A program made the position numbers and the translations under genes. From Boseongicola aestuarii (GTDB lineage Bacteria > Pseudomonadota > Alphaproteobacteria > Rhodobacterales > Rhodobacteraceae): a DNA stretch of 60,943 nt. A model generated the notes under the pieces. It did not search any database. It worked only from the letters and a program-made list of their open reading frames with translations, and was not told where the DNA came from. The DNA is taken from contig NZ_FXXQ01000016.1 in assembly GCF_900184815.1 (NCBI RefSeq), positions 1 through 60,943 of the forward strand. The letters run 5' to 3'. Of this stretch, positions 46,279-55,481 are shown in pieces (the stretch's first letter is position 1; every line of letters begins with the position of its first letter).

Positions 46279-47966
46279 ATGCTACGCTCGATACCCTTCA
46301 ACCCAGTTAGCATGGTCTTTGTGCTTGCGGCCGTTTTGCTTGTCTGCGGGGCCGGTACAGCACTGGTTGTCGGATCACATCTGGCCTCTGTCGTGGGAAC
46401 GTCTTTCGCGTTTTTGATCCTTGGTGTGGTGATGGCAGTCGCCCAGCCGCGCCTCGCACCCCTAGGTGCCTCCGTCGCCTTGATAGGTCAGGCGATTGCA
46501 TTCACCGCCGCCTTCCAGGGACATCCTTGGCAACTCGACAGCCATATGATGTTTTTCGCGTTGCTGGCTTGCCTAGTCAGTTTGCGCAGCATCGCAGCGC
46601 TCTTCCTTGGGACCTTCATTATCGCGCTGCACCACCTGTCGCTGTCCTTCATAATGCCCTCTTTGATTTATCCGACTGGGGGATTCCTTGAGAATTTGGC
46701 GCGCACCATTTTTCACGCGGTGATCGTCCTGATGGAAACATTCGCGCTCGTGGCGACCGTGCATCAGCTCAATCGCGCGGATCGCGATATGAGACATCAA
46801 AATGAGGCGCTGGAAGATAGCTTGAAAGACGCTGATCGCGCCAAAAAAGAAGCCGTGGCATCGAAGGATCGGGCAGAAACAGCGCAAAACGAGGCGCTTG
46901 AGGCTAAAACTGCCGCGGAAGCAGCATTGGAACAAGCACGCAAAGCTGACGAAGTGCGAAAAGCAGCGGAACTTGAATAACAGAGATCGGAAGAGCTACG
47001 CACGAGAGTTGTACAGGCCAAGAGCGAGGAGCAGGCGCAAGTCGTCGATACGCTGCGGGTGGCTCTCACAAGGCTTGAAGGGGGCGATCTGACTGCACGG
47101 ATCACGCAGGAGCTGCCAGAAGACTACGCAACTTTGCGTGCCGGGTTTAATGCCGCGATGCAGTCATTGGAGGAATGGTGTCCGTCGTCGCCCAAAGGTC
47201 CGAGCAAATGGATGCAGAAATTCGAGAAATATCAACATCAACCAACGATCTCGCACGCCGGACGGAAGTCCAAGCCCAAAATCTCAACGAAACCTCCGAA
47301 GTTCTGCGTGAACTCACAAAGAGCGTTCGCGCGAACGCCTCTAGTGTTGAAGATGCTCATCTCTCAGCCCAATCCGCACAATCCGACGCGCAAGCAAGTG
47401 GTGACGTTGTCATGCAAGCTTCTCAGGCAATGGAAAAGATCAGGATTGAGTCCGGGAAGATCGGAAAGATCGTTGAACTTATTGAGGGTATCGCGCTTCA
47501 GACCAATCTCCTGGCGCTGAACGCTGGAGTAGAAGCCGGACGAGCTGGTGATGCGGGTCGAGGTTTTTCGGTTGTCGCTGCGGAAGTTCGCGGTTTGGCG
47601 CAAAGGTCTTCAGAGAGCGCCACCAGCATTCGCACACTGATTGATCGATCGGGTGCAGAGGTCGAGAACGGGTCATCGCAGATTGCCAAAACGGTCGACT
47701 CTCTTGGAAGCGTGGAAATCACCATCTCCGAAATAACTTCCCAAATGGATAGCATCTCCAGTTGTACCCAGGATGAGAGAGATCAGATTTCATCATTGAA
47801 TTCGACTATTGAAGAAATGGGCATAGTCACGCAGAAGAACGCTGCCATGTTCGAGGAGACGAGCGCGGCATGTGCGAATTTGTCGAGTGGAGCAAAGGAC
47901 CTGCGCGAACTGACTCAGCAATTCCAGGTGTCTGACACCTCTCAAAGAACAGATGCTGCTGCATAG
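46279..47966 (+). pseudogene. Methyl-accepting chemotaxis protein, broken by a nonsense codon and a frameshift
   Basis: The N-terminus has about six membrane spans with a histidine-rich set (FQGHPWQLDSHMMFFA, IIALHHLSLSF) seen in alphaproteobacterial chemoreceptors, then a coiled coil. The frame meets TAA at 46978-46980 yet continues QRSEELRTRVV and RLEGGDLTARI in the same phase. Near 47172 one base appears missing: [10 protein letters not shown] in one frame is followed by [18 protein letters not shown] in another. The signalling tip [20 protein letters not shown] and [14 protein letters not shown] is intact. An AAGGAAG site precedes the ATG. With both lesions repaired it would encode about 562 residues. 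Confidence 0.85.
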
Positions 47967-48031
47967 GCCCCGATGCACAACCCGATATGCTGCGGCAAAC
48001 TTTGCTGAAGCGTGATCCGGCCCTAAAGAAA

Positions 48032-48059
48032 AGGGCGCCTCTATTCCTCGAGACGCCCT
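48032..48059 (-). terminator. Terminator after rpmD
   Basis: On the minus strand AGGGCGTCTC (48050-48059) pairs with GAGGCGCCCT (48032-48041), ten pairs with one G-T, loop of 8, followed by TTTTCTTT. It ends the rpmC-to-rpmD unit 26 bases past rpmD. In the other direction it could also stop the chemoreceptor transcript. Confidence 0.85.
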
Positions 48060-48084
48060 AAAATGTTCCACAAAAAACTCAGCC

Positions 48085-48273
48085 TTAGCCGCGCTCTTCG
48101 ATGATCTCTACCAGATGCGGGATCTTGTTAACCATGCCGCGAACCGAGGGCGTATCCTCTAGCTCACGCGTGCGGTGCATCTTGTTCAGGCCCAGTCCGA
48201 TCAGCGTCGCGCGCTGCTCCTGTGGGCGGCGGATTGGCGAACCGATCTGCTTTACGACAATAGTTTTAGCCAT
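48085..48273 (-). CDS. rpmD: 50S ribosomal protein L30
   Basis: A 62-residue L30: [20 protein letters not shown] then the [18 protein letters not shown] segment. The ATG at 48273 follows GAGGAAG; an ATG two codons earlier is possible. It is normally followed by rplO, but here a terminator and two foreign genes intervene. Confidence 0.95.
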   Translation of the reverse strand: MAKTIVVKQIGSPIRRPQEQRATLIGLGLNKMHRTRELEDTPSVRGMVNKIPHLVEIIEERG

Positions 48274-48275
48274 GA

Positions 48276-48851
48276 TCAAGCTTCCTCAGTCTCAGCAGCC
48301 GCAGCGGGCGCTTCGTCACGCTTTGGCAGGATGTCGGCGACCTTCTTGCCACGACGCTGCGCAACCGAGCGCGGGCTCGCTTGCTTGTTCAGACCGTCAA
48401 TGGTGGCGCGGATCATGTTGTAGGGGTTCTGCGATCCCAGCGATTTCGCGACAACGTCCTGAATGCCAAGCATCTCGAACACAGCACGCATCGGACCACC
48501 GGCAATGATACCAGTACCCGTCGGCGCTGTGCGCATGACAACGCGGCCAGCACCGTGACGACCGTCGATATCGTGGTGCAACGTGCGACCTTCGCGCAAA
48601 GGCACGCGGATCATCTGACGCTTGGCTTGCTCGGTGGCTTTGCGAATAGCCTCGGGGACCTCTTTCGCCTTACCTTTGCCAAAACCAACGCGGCCCTTCT
48701 GGTCGCCAACGACGACAAGTGCTGCGAAGCCAAAGCGCTTACCACCCTTAACGGTCTTGGAAACGCGGTTGATCGCGACCAGTCGGTCAGCGAATTCCGG
48801 GGTCTCGTCGCGATTGCGGCGGCCGCCCCTCTGTTGTGGTTCTCTGGCCAT
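48276..48851 (-). CDS. rpsE: 30S ribosomal protein S5
   Basis: A 191-residue S5 with [39 protein letters not shown] and [20 protein letters not shown] short alanine/glutamate tail ([11 protein letters not shown]) extends the C-terminus. Standard spc position between rplR and rpmD. Confidence 0.97.
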   Translation of the reverse strand: MAREPQQRGGRRNRDETPEFADRLVAINRVSKTVKGGKRFGFAALVVVGDQKGRVGFGKGKAKEVPEAIRKATEQAKRQMIRVPLREGRTLHHDIDGRHGAGRVVMRTAPTGTGIIAGGPMRAVFEMLGIQDVVAKSLGSQNPYNMIRATIDGLNKQASPRSVAQRRGKKVADILPKRDEAPAAAAETEEA

Positions 48852-48949
48852 CTGGCCTCCTCATTTTATCGTGGCACACCGTGCCGTTGGTCCAACCCTG
48901 GTGCCAAAAAGCCCGGGTCATCGGAGGGGCATAACGCCCCCCACGCCGT

Positions 48950-49309
48950 TTAGATCTTCAGTCCTGCTTCACGGGCCGCGTCGGCCAGAGCCTTCACCTT
49001 GCCGTGGAACAGGAAGCCGCCACGGTCGAAATAAGCCTCTTCGATGCCCGCCTTTTTGGCGCGCTCGGCGATGGCCGTGCCGACTTTGGTTGCCGCTTCG
49101 ATGTTGTTCTTGCCAACAACGCCAAGGTCCTTCTCAAGCGACGATGCAGACGCAAGCGTCGTGCCTGCCAGATCGTCGATCAACTGGACGCTGATGTTCT
49201 TGTTCGAACGGTGAACGGAAAGACGCACGCGCCCTGCGTTCACTTTGCGAAGTTTGTTCCGGACGCGCATACGACGCTTCTGGAACAGCTCTCTTTTGGA
49301 AAGTGCCAT
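48950..49309 (-). CDS. rplR: 50S ribosomal protein L18
   Basis: A 119-residue L18, binding 5S r[58 protein letters not shown]. Length and ends are normal. It lies between rplF and rpsE, with a 98-base gap before rpsE. Confidence 0.97.
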   Translation of the reverse strand: MALSKRELFQKRRMRVRNKLRKVNAGRVRLSVHRSNKNISVQLIDDLAGTTLASASSLEKDLGVVGKNNIEAATKVGTAIAERAKKAGIEEAYFDRGGFLFHGKVKALADAAREAGLKI

Positions 49310-49320
49310 GTGTCCGGTCC

Positions 49321-49854
49321 TTACTTCTTCTTACCTTCCTTGCGGAAGATATATTCGTCTTTGTACTTGATACCCTTGCCCTTATAGGGCTCGGGCGCAC
49401 GCCATTCGCGGATGTTTGCCGCGACCTGACCGACGAGTTGCTGATCAATGCCCGCAACGGTGATTTCCGTTGGTTTTTCGGATGTAACAGTCACACCCTC
49501 TGGCACATCGAAATTCACTTCGTGGCTGTAACCGAGGTTCAGCTTCAGGACATTGCCCTGAACCTGTGCACGGTAACCAACACCGTTGATCTCAAGCTCT
49601 TTCTTGAAACCGGTCGAAACGCCGGTAACAAGGTTGCCAACCATGGTGCGGCTCATGCCCCACTGCTGCTTGGCGCGCTTGGATTTTCCGCGTGGCTCGA
49701 CCTTGATGATGTTGCCATCAATCACGATCGACACGTCGTCCGACGCAGTGAACTGGCGCTGGCCTTTCGGGCCTTTGACAGTGACGGTCTGACCCGACAC
49801 GGATGCTTCCACACCCGATGGCAGCTCTACCGGTTTTTTCCCAATTCGAGACAT
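49321..49854 (-). CDS. rplF: 50S ribosomal protein L6
   Basis: A 177-residue L6: [15 protein letters not shown] start, internal [20 protein letters not shown], and C-terminal [20 protein letters not shown]. Standard spc position between rpsH and rplR. Confidence 0.97.
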   Translation of the reverse strand: MSRIGKKPVELPSGVEASVSGQTVTVKGPKGQRQFTASDDVSIVIDGNIIKVEPRGKSKRAKQQWGMSRTMVGNLVTGVSTGFKKELEINGVGYRAQVQGNVLKLNLGYSHEVNFDVPEGVTVTSEKPTEITVAGIDQQLVGQVAANIREWRAPEPYKGKGIKYKDEYIFRKEGKKK

Positions 49855-49864
49855 CGTTCCCTCC

Positions 49865-50257
49865 TTAGAAGACCGTGCAGAGCACTTCGCCGCCGACGTT
49901 GGCTGACCGTGCTGCTTGATCTGACATCACGCCCTTCGGCGTCGATACGATAGCCACACCCAGACCCTGACGGACCGTGGGGATGTCTTTTACGCCCATG
50001 TACACACGACGACCAGGGGTCGACACGCGCTTGAGGTCGCGAATTACCGGAGTGCCTTCGTAGTACTTCAGGCTGATTTCGAGGGCCGGGTGGCCGTCCT
50101 TGCCTGTCGTCTCTTCGAAACCGCGGATGTAACCTTCGTCCGCCAGCACTTCGAGAACCCATTTGCGCAGCTTGGAGGCCGGCGTCTGAGTTGTGGATTT
50201 TCCACGCATCTGCGCATTTCGAATGCGCGTCAGCATATCACCAAGAGGATCGTTCAT
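49865..50257 (-). CDS. rpsH: 30S ribosomal protein S8
   Basis: A 130-residue S8: [20 protein letters not shown] at 50257; the frame is open upstream through rpsN, but the family length fixes the start. The C-terminal [19 protein letters not shown] motif is normal. In E. coli S8 represses spc translation at rplE; nothing was checked for that site here. Confidence 0.97.
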   Translation of the reverse strand: MNDPLGDMLTRIRNAQMRGKSTTQTPASKLRKWVLEVLADEGYIRGFEETTGKDGHPALEISLKYYEGTPVIRDLKRVSTPGRRVYMGVKDIPTVRQGLGVAIVSTPKGVMSDQAARSANVGGEVLCTVF

Positions 50258-50271
50258 TTTTTGATACCCCC

Positions 50272-50577
50272 TTACCAGCTTGACTTCACGAGACCGGGAA
50301 TTTGGCCCGACGAGCCAAGATCCCGCAGCGCGATCCGCGACATTTTCAGCTTGCGGTAATAGGCGTGTGGACGCCCCGTCAGCTGACAACGGTTGTGAAG
50401 ACGTGTGGCCGAGCTGTTGCGCGGCAGTTTTGCAAGCTTGAGGCGCGCTTTGAAACGCTCTTCCATCGGCTTGCTTTCATCGTTTGCGATCACTTTAAGC
50501 GCAGCGCGTTTGGTGGCGTATTTGTCCACCAGAGCCTGACGCTTCTTTTCGCGTTCGATCATTGCTTTCTTTGCCAT
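50272..50577 (-). CDS. rpsN: 30S ribosomal protein S14
   Basis: A 101-residue S14 of the long, zinc-free type: [20 protein letters not shown], then [20 protein letters not shown] and GLVKSSW at the end. Standard position between rplE and rpsH. Confidence 0.97.
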   Translation of the reverse strand: MAKKAMIEREKKRQALVDKYATKRAALKVIANDESKPMEERFKARLKLAKLPRNSSATRLHNRCQLTGRPHAYYRKLKMSRIALRDLGSSGQIPGLVKSSW

Positions 50578-50596
50578 CTCGTACTCTCTCCCAGGC

Positions 50597-51160
50597 TCAG
50601 CTGTTGAATGGCATGTTGAAATGCTTCAACAGCGCCTTGGCTTCTGCATCCGTGTTGGCGTTGGTGCAGATGATGATGTCCAGTCCCCAGACTTCGTCGA
50701 CTTTGTCAAAGTCGATTTCCGGGAAAACGATGTGCTCTTTCATGCCCATGGCATAGTTGCCACGACCGTCGAACGATGTGCCCTTCACGCCGCGGAAGTC
50801 GCGAATACGAGGCATTGCAACGGTGATCAGGCGATCAAGAAAGTCGTACATGCGGTCGCCGCGAAGGGTAACCTTGGCCCCCAGAGGCATGTCTTCGCGA
50901 ACGCGGAAACCAGCGATGGATTTCTTGGCTTTCGTGATGACGGCCTGCTGACCGGCGATCTTGGTCAGGTCTTCCTGAGCCGATTTGGCTTTCTTGGAAT
51001 CCCGAACCGCTTCAGCGCCAGCACCGATGTTCAGAACAATCTTGTCCAAACGCGGGATTTGCATGTCGTTCTTGTAGCCGAACTCTTCTTTCATCGCAGG
51101 GCGGATCGTCTCGCGATAAACAGTGACGAGGCGTGGTGTGTATGTTGCTGTATCAAGCAT
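50597..51160 (-). CDS. rplE: 50S ribosomal protein L5
   Basis: A 187-residue L5, a 5S rRNA binder: [38 protein letters not shown], and [19 protein letters not shown]. Its ATG overlaps the rplX stop codon by one base. Confidence 0.97.
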   Translation of the reverse strand: MLDTATYTPRLVTVYRETIRPAMKEEFGYKNDMQIPRLDKIVLNIGAGAEAVRDSKKAKSAQEDLTKIAGQQAVITKAKKSIAGFRVREDMPLGAKVTLRGDRMYDFLDRLITVAMPRIRDFRGVKGTSFDGRGNYAMGMKEHIVFPEIDFDKVDEVWGLDIIICTNANTDAEAKALLKHFNMPFNS

Positions 51161-51465
51161 CAGATCACGTCTCCTGTTGTTTTGGCGAAGCGCACTTTCT
51201 TGCCGTCTTCGACTTTGAAGCCGACGCGTGTTGCCTTGCCGTTGCTGTCTACCAGAGCGAGGTTCGAAAGCTGGATCGGCACAGCGACCGGCTGACGACC
51301 ACCTTGGTCATTCTGAGATTGCTTGGTGTGGCGAATGGCCATGTTCACACCGTCAACCACAGCCTTGCCGGCTTTCGGGTTGATGGATGTGATCGTGCCT
51401 TCGCGACCCTTGTCCTTGCCAGCAAGGACGACGACCTTGTCGCCGGATTTAAGCTTAGCAGCCAT
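51160..51465 (-). CDS. rplX: 50S ribosomal protein L24
   Basis: A 101-residue L24 with the KOW motif at the N-terminus ([20 protein letters not shown]) and [19 protein letters not shown]. One base separates it from rplN, and it overlaps rplE by one base. Confidence 0.96.
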   Translation of the reverse strand: MAAKLKSGDKVVVLAGKDKGREGTITSINPKAGKAVVDGVNMAIRHTKQSQNDQGGRQPVAVPIQLSNLALVDSNGKATRVGFKVEDGKKVRFAKTTGDVI

Positions 51466-51466
51466 C

Positions 51467-51835
51467 TTACAGCACCTCCGGGGCGAGCGAGATGATTTTC
51501 ATGAAGTTCTTTGCGCGCAGCTCGCGAACAACTGGTCCGAAGATACGTGTACCGATCGGCTCGTTGTTGTTGTTCAGGATGACGGCGGCGTTGCGATCAA
51601 AACGGATCGCGGTGCCATCTTCGCGGCGGACTTCTTTGGCAGTGCGAACGACGACGGCTTTACGCACGTCCCCTTTCTTCACACGACCGCGTGGGATGGC
51701 TTCTTTTACCGAGACGACAATAATGTCACCGACGGAAGCGTAACGACGCTTGGAACCACCCAATACCTTGATGCACTGAACACGGCGCGCGCCGCTGTTG
51801 TCAGCAACATCCAGGTTGGTCTGCATCTGGATCAT
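51467..51835 (-). CDS. rplN: 50S ribosomal protein L14
   Basis: A 122-residue L14, normal length: [37 protein letters not shown] and [12 protein letters not shown]-type C-terminus ([19 protein letters not shown]). Standard position. Confidence 0.97.
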   Translation of the reverse strand: MIQMQTNLDVADNSGARRVQCIKVLGGSKRRYASVGDIIVVSVKEAIPRGRVKKGDVRKAVVVRTAKEVRREDGTAIRFDRNAAVILNNNNEPIGTRIFGPVVRELRAKNFMKIISLAPEVL

Positions 51836-51912
51836 TTGGTTTCTCCCGACCTGTGGGACCGCTTTGCAGTCATTGGCCCCAGGGTTTCGCTAATATTCTA
51901 GGTGGCTTTGGC

Positions 51913-52143
51913 TTAGTCGGCCAAAACCTCCCAACGTTTCGTTTTCGACTTCGGCGCACATTCCTGGATGCGGACCAGATCGCCCGTCTTGAATGTATTG
52001 GCCGCATCGTGAGCCCGGTACTTCTTGGACTTACGGATGGTTTTCTTCAGAACCGGATGCGTGAAACGGCGCTCGACCGACACGGTGACGGTTTGAGCGT
52101 TCGCATCGCTGGTGACGGTGCCTGTGAGGATTCTTTTAGGCAT
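51913..52143 (-). CDS. rpsQ: 30S ribosomal protein S17
   Basis: A 76-residue S17: [40 protein letters not shown] and the [17 protein letters not shown] end. It lies 4 bases after rpmC. Confidence 0.97.
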   Translation of the reverse strand: MPKRILTGTVTSDANAQTVTVSVERRFTHPVLKKTIRKSKKYRAHDAANTFKTGDLVRIQECAPKSKTKRWEVLAD

Positions 52144-52147
52144 TTCT

Positions 52148-52354
52148 TCAGGCCTCCGCAGCGGCAGCGGCCGCCTTCTGGTTCAAAATGGTCTTAACCC
52201 GGGCTGCTTCGCGGCGCACGACGCGCATACGGGCAGTGTTTTCCAACTGGCCCGTGGCCTGCTGGAAGCGGAGGTTGAAAGCCTCTTTCTTGAGGTTTGC
52301 CAGCTCGTCACGGAGCTGATCGGGAGTTTTCTCCCGCAGTTCATTGGCGTCCAT
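52148..52354 (-). CDS. rpmC: 50S ribosomal protein L29
   Basis: A 68-residue L29: [38 protein letters not shown], with an alanine-rich end. An AAGGA site precedes the ATG. It is normally preceded by rplP; here it is the first gene of a separate unit with its own promoter and a folded leader. Confidence 0.96.
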   Translation of the reverse strand: MDANELREKTPDQLRDELANLKKEAFNLRFQQATGQLENTARMRVVRREAARVKTILNQKAAAAAAEA

Positions 52355-52376
52355 CGCCGTATTCCTTTTTCAACAT

Positions 52377-52413
52377 CACCGGAGAGCCCAAAAGGGTCAC
52401 TCTGATTCCGGTG
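52377..52413 (-). promoter_or_regulatory. Structured 5' leader of rpmC
   Basis: On the minus strand CACCGGA-atca-GAG-tga-CCC pairs with GGG-CTC-TCCGGTG across a TTTT loop: 13 pairs with two bulges on the 5' side only. It fills half of the predicted 72-base leader and ends about ten bases before the ribosome site. A feedback role is inferred. Confidence 0.5.
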
Positions 52414-52432
52414 GAGTGGACAGTAAGCGCGC

Positions 52433-52461
52433 CGTATAGGCCCCGCGGCCCGTATTGGCAA
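52433..52461 (-). promoter_or_regulatory. Sigma70-type promoter for the rpmC-to-rpmD unit
   Basis: On the minus strand TTGCCA (52456-52461), 17-base spacer, TATACG (52433-52438), with a predicted start near 52426. It lies between the oxygenase-like gene and rpmC. Confidence 0.75.
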
Positions 52462-52493
52462 CCCTTGTTTTCAGATCGGTTTTCCCGGCCTTC

Positions 52494-52557
52494 GGCCGCG
52501 ATCCGCCGGGGGTTCCACCCCCGGACCCCCGGGATATTTTTCAACAGAAGAAGGAGG
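52494..52557. repeat. GC-rich Rhodobacterales-type intergenic element
   Basis: Contains a perfect stem CCGGGGG/CCCCCGG (52506-52512 and 52518-52524) followed by ACCCCCGGGATATTTTT and CAGAAGAAGG. Very similar elements recur between genes in Rhodobacterales (recalled knowledge, not searched). It lies just past the oxygenase-like gene and may act as a terminator. Confidence 0.55.
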
Positions 52558-52563
52558 GGCCGG

Positions 52564-53175
52564 TCAACTTTCCCATTTATAGTTGAAGCTGACGCTGATG
52601 CGGTCGTCTTCAGCCATGTTCATTGGCACTTCGTGGCGCAGCCAGCTTTCCCACAACAGCACATCTCCGACCTTGGGCGCGACGTAGACGAATGTTTTCA
52701 ACTCGTCTCTCGCGTCTTTCCTGCGAGGAGGGGCGGCCATCATCATCGCGTGGCGCGGATCTTCGAATTTGATTGCACTGCCGCCTTTTGGCATGGCCAC
52801 ATAGGTCGTGCCGCTGACCACTGAATGGGGGTGAATGTGGGCGGTATGGATGCCGCCCTCGGGCAGGATATTGATCCACAGGTCTTCCAGAACGATTTTG
52901 CGATCGCCCAGGTCAAAATCCAGTGTCTCGACGAAAGCGGCGACATGCGCGTCAAGTTTCTTGATCAGGTCGGCAAAGATCGGGAACCGCCAGCCGAGGT
53001 CGCTCAGGCTGGCGTAACTGGTGTAGCCCGGAAAGTCGTTTTCTTCGCACCAGGCCTGACCTGCCTCGTCGTCCTCGGCGATGGACAGGCAGGAAGCTTC
53101 CAGTTCGCCGGCGTCAATGCCGGAGAGCCGGGAGTGATAGAGCGGGGTAGAAAAGAGCATGCGTATGTTTGACAT
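52564..53175 (-). CDS. Putative 2OG-Fe(II) oxygenase
   Basis: A 203-residue protein resembling the TIGR02466 putative 2OG-Fe(II) oxygenase family. The likely metal motif lies near residues 110-120 in GGIHTAHIHPHSVVSGTTYV, and the second histidine and 2OG-binding arginine in WLRHEVPMN and DDRISVSFNY. N-terminal MLFSTPLYHS is typical of the family. The target is unknown. It lies between rplP and rpmC, and a known oxygenase (YcfD) hydroxylates L16, the rplP product, in E. coli; that link is only a hypothesis. An alternative start is at 53160. Confidence 0.8.
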   Translation of the reverse strand: MSNIRMLFSTPLYHSRLSGIDAGELEASCLSIAEDDEAGQAWCEENDFPGYTSYASLSDLGWRFPIFADLIKKLDAHVAAFVETLDFDLGDRKIVLEDLWINILPEGGIHTAHIHPHSVVSGTTYVAMPKGGSAIKFEDPRHAMMMAAPPRRKDARDELKTFVYVAPKVGDVLLWESWLRHEVPMNMAEDDRISVSFNYKWES

Positions 53176-53322
53176 ATCCGCCTTTTAGCGCGGATCGCGG
53201 TCTAAAACGAGAGGCGATGTTCGCAGGTTGTCGGCCCAAAGATTGGAGCGCTCGCAAGAGGACGTCGGCGATATTGGGTCGCATCACGGCAGCAGCGGCC
53301 CCGCAAATCTCTTGAGACGGCT

Positions 53323-53538
53323 TCAGGCGTTCAGGTACCCGACCGACAGGGAAAGAAAAGCGCCGACATGCACCAGCATGATGGCCCGGTCTTTCCACAT
53401 CACGCCCACCGCGAACCACAGCGCAATACCGATCAAAAAGGCAAACACATTCCAAGGCACGATATTCAGACCGGTCAGGCCATACCCAAAGAGCTGGATA
53501 ACCGTTGCGATCCATTTCACAACATCAACGGATTTCAT
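53323..53538 (-). CDS. Small two-span membrane protein (DUF6552-like)
   Basis: A 71-residue protein with two or three hydrophobic stretches (WIATVIQLFGYGLTGLNIVP, AFLIGIALWFAVGVMW, MLVHVGAFLSLSVGYL). It resembles short alphaproteobacterial membrane proteins now called DUF6552, from memory. GGGGAG lies ten bases before the ATG at 53538. It sits between the rplP terminator and the oxygenase-like gene, from which 147 non-coding bases separate it. The function is unknown. Confidence 0.65.
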   Translation of the reverse strand: MKSVDVVKWIATVIQLFGYGLTGLNIVPWNVFAFLIGIALWFAVGVMWKDRAIMLVHVGAFLSLSVGYLNA

Positions 53539-53569
53539 CAAGCGCACGCTCCCCAGCAGAATGTGAAAA

Positions 53570-53591
53570 GGGCGGAGCCAACGCTCCGCCC
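53570..53591. terminator. Bidirectional terminator after rplP
   Basis: A perfect 9-base stem GGGCGGAGC/GCTCCGCCC with loop CAAC, flanked by AAAA on the left and AGTTTTT on the right. It lies 90 bases past the rplP stop and ends the rplB-to-rplP unit. Confidence 0.85.
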
Positions 53592-53680
53592 AGTTTTTGG
53601 TCTTGTTTCGGTTATCAACCGCAAATCCGTTCAGGATTTGCCAGACTGATCCGATCCTGTTCGCATTGCGAAAGCGATAC

Positions 53681-54094
53681 TTACCAGTCTTCGCGAACGA
53701 TCGTGCGGGTCTTGACTGGCAGCTTCATCGCAGCAAGGCGCAGGGCCTCGCGAGCGACGTCGTCCGTCACACCGTCGATCTCGAACATCACGCGGCCTGG
53801 CTTCACTTTGCAGGCCCAGAAATCCACGCTCCCTTTACCTTTACCCATACGAACTTCGACAGGCTTGGAGGTCACCGGAGTGTCCGGGAAAATGCGGATC
53901 CACACACGGCCCTGACGCTTCATGTGACGCGTCATGGCACGACGGGCAGCTTCGATCTGACGTGCGGTCACACGCTCTGGCTCGGTGGCTTTCAGGCCAT
54001 ACGTGCCAAAGTTCAGATCGGATCCACCCTTGGCTTCACCCTTGATGCGGCCTTTGTGCATCTTGCGGAATTTAGTGCGCTTTGGTTGCAGCAT
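53681..54094 (-). CDS. rplP: 50S ribosomal protein L16
   Basis: A 137-residue L16: [39 protein letters not shown] and the [14 protein letters not shown] segment. Arg82 in this segment aligns with E. coli Arg81, the residue hydroxylated by YcfD. Last ribosomal gene of its unit; a terminator follows, then the small membrane protein and oxygenase-like genes instead of rpmC. Confidence 0.97.
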   Translation of the reverse strand: MLQPKRTKFRKMHKGRIKGEAKGGSDLNFGTYGLKATEPERVTARQIEAARRAMTRHMKRQGRVWIRIFPDTPVTSKPVEVRMGKGKGSVDFWACKVKPGRVMFEIDGVTDDVAREALRLAAMKLPVKTRTIVREDW

Positions 54095-54105
54095 CTGTTT
54101 GCTCC

Positions 54106-54816
54106 TTAATTCCGACGGCCGCCAGCACCACGCGGTGCAGGACCATCCTGAAGCTCTTGCTGACGACGGTCACGAGCAGCGGGATCGTGCTCCATGATTT
54201 CGCCTTTGAAGATCCAGACCTTGATGCCGATGATACCATAGGCGGTCTTTGCTTCTGCCAGAGCATAGTCGATGTCAGCGCGCAGAGTGTGGAGCGGCAC
54301 GCGACCTTCGCGGTACCATTCCGTCCGTGCGATTTCCGCGCCGCCGAGACGACCCGCAACGTTCACACGAATACCAAGCGAACCCATACGCATTGCGTTT
54401 TGAACCGAGCGCTTCATGGCGCGACGGAACGACACACGGCGCTCAAGCTGCTGCGCGATGCTTTCGGCCACCAGGGCGGCGTCCAGCTCGGGCTTGCGGA
54501 CTTCAACGATGTTGAGATGCAATTCGCTGTCGGTGATCGCGGCGATCTTGCGACGCAGACCTTCGATGTCCGCACCTTTCTTGCCGATGATCACACCCGG
54601 ACGGGCTGTGTGGATCGTCACGCGGCACTTCTTGTGCGGACGCTCGATGATTACGCGGCTGATGCCGGCCTGCTTGCACTCTTCCTTGATGAAGTCACGG
54701 ATTTTGATGTCTTCCAGCAGAAGATCACCATAGTCCTTCGTGTCGGCGTACCAACGGCTGTCCCAGGTCCGGTTGACCTGAAGCCGCATACCGATCGGGT
54801 TTACTTTATGACCCAT
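54106..54816 (-). CDS. rpsC: 30S ribosomal protein S3
   Basis: A 236-residue S3: [20 protein letters not shown], the KH domain with [20 protein letters not shown], and [17 protein letters not shown]. The C-terminus [20 protein letters not shown] is typical for alphaproteobacteria. Its ATG overlaps the rplV stop by one base. Confidence 0.97.
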   Translation of the reverse strand: MGHKVNPIGMRLQVNRTWDSRWYADTKDYGDLLLEDIKIRDFIKEECKQAGISRVIIERPHKKCRVTIHTARPGVIIGKKGADIEGLRRKIAAITDSELHLNIVEVRKPELDAALVAESIAQQLERRVSFRRAMKRSVQNAMRMGSLGIRVNVAGRLGGAEIARTEWYREGRVPLHTLRADIDYALAEAKTAYGIIGIKVWIFKGEIMEHDPAARDRRQQELQDGPAPRGAGGRRN

Positions 54817-55196
54817 TATGCTTGCTCCTCAACTTGGCGGACCTTGATCGTCAGTTCCGAGAACGGCTTGACGATGCGACCGAAACGACCACGCGCACGC
54901 GGACGTCCACGCTTCATCGTCAGGTTCTTGCCGACGTAAGCCTCGGCGACGACCAGTTCGTCCACATCAAGGTTGTGGTTGTTTTCAGCGTTAGCGATGG
55001 CCGACTGAAGACACTTCTTCACATCGTCCGAAATCCGCTTCTTCGAGAACGTCAGATCGGACAGCGCCTTCTCGACCTTCTTGCCGCGGATCATCGCAGC
55101 CACGAGGTTCAACTTCTGCGGGCTTGTACGCAGCATGCGCGTCTTTGCCATCGCTTCGTTGTCCGCCACGCGGCGTGGATTCTTTTCCTTGCCCAT
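54816..55196 (-). CDS. rplV: 50S ribosomal protein L22
   Basis: A 126-residue L22: [40 protein letters not shown] and the tunnel-lining hairpin region [18 protein letters not shown]. Standard S10 position between rpsS and rpsC. Confidence 0.97.
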   Translation of the reverse strand: MGKEKNPRRVADNEAMAKTRMLRTSPQKLNLVAAMIRGKKVEKALSDLTFSKKRISDDVKKCLQSAIANAENNHNLDVDELVVAEAYVGKNLTMKRGRPRARGRFGRIVKPFSELTIKVRQVEEQA

Positions 55197-55199
55197 GAC

Positions 55200-55478
55200 T
55201 TATTTCCTCTTCGCTTTTTTATCAGCGGCGTGACCGTAGTAGGTGCGTGTTGGCGAATACTCACCAAACTTCTGACCAATCATTTCCTCGGAAACGTTTA
55301 CCGGGATGTGCTTGTGGCCATTGTAGACACCAAAGGTCAAACCAACGAATTGCGGCAGGATCGTCGAACGACGGGACCAGATCTTGATCACTTCGTTACG
55401 GCCCGACTCGCGAGACTTTTCGGCCTTTTTCAAGACATAGCTGTCTACAAAAGGGCCTTTCCATACTGAACGGCTCAT
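55200..55478 (-). CDS. rpsS: 30S ribosomal protein S19
   Basis: A 92-residue S19: [59 protein letters not shown]. Normal length; three bases after rplB. Confidence 0.97.
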   Translation of the reverse strand: MSRSVWKGPFVDSYVLKKAEKSRESGRNEVIKIWSRRSTILPQFVGLTFGVYNGHKHIPVNVSEEMIGQKFGEYSPTRTYYGHAADKKAKRK

Positions 55479-55481
55479 ATC

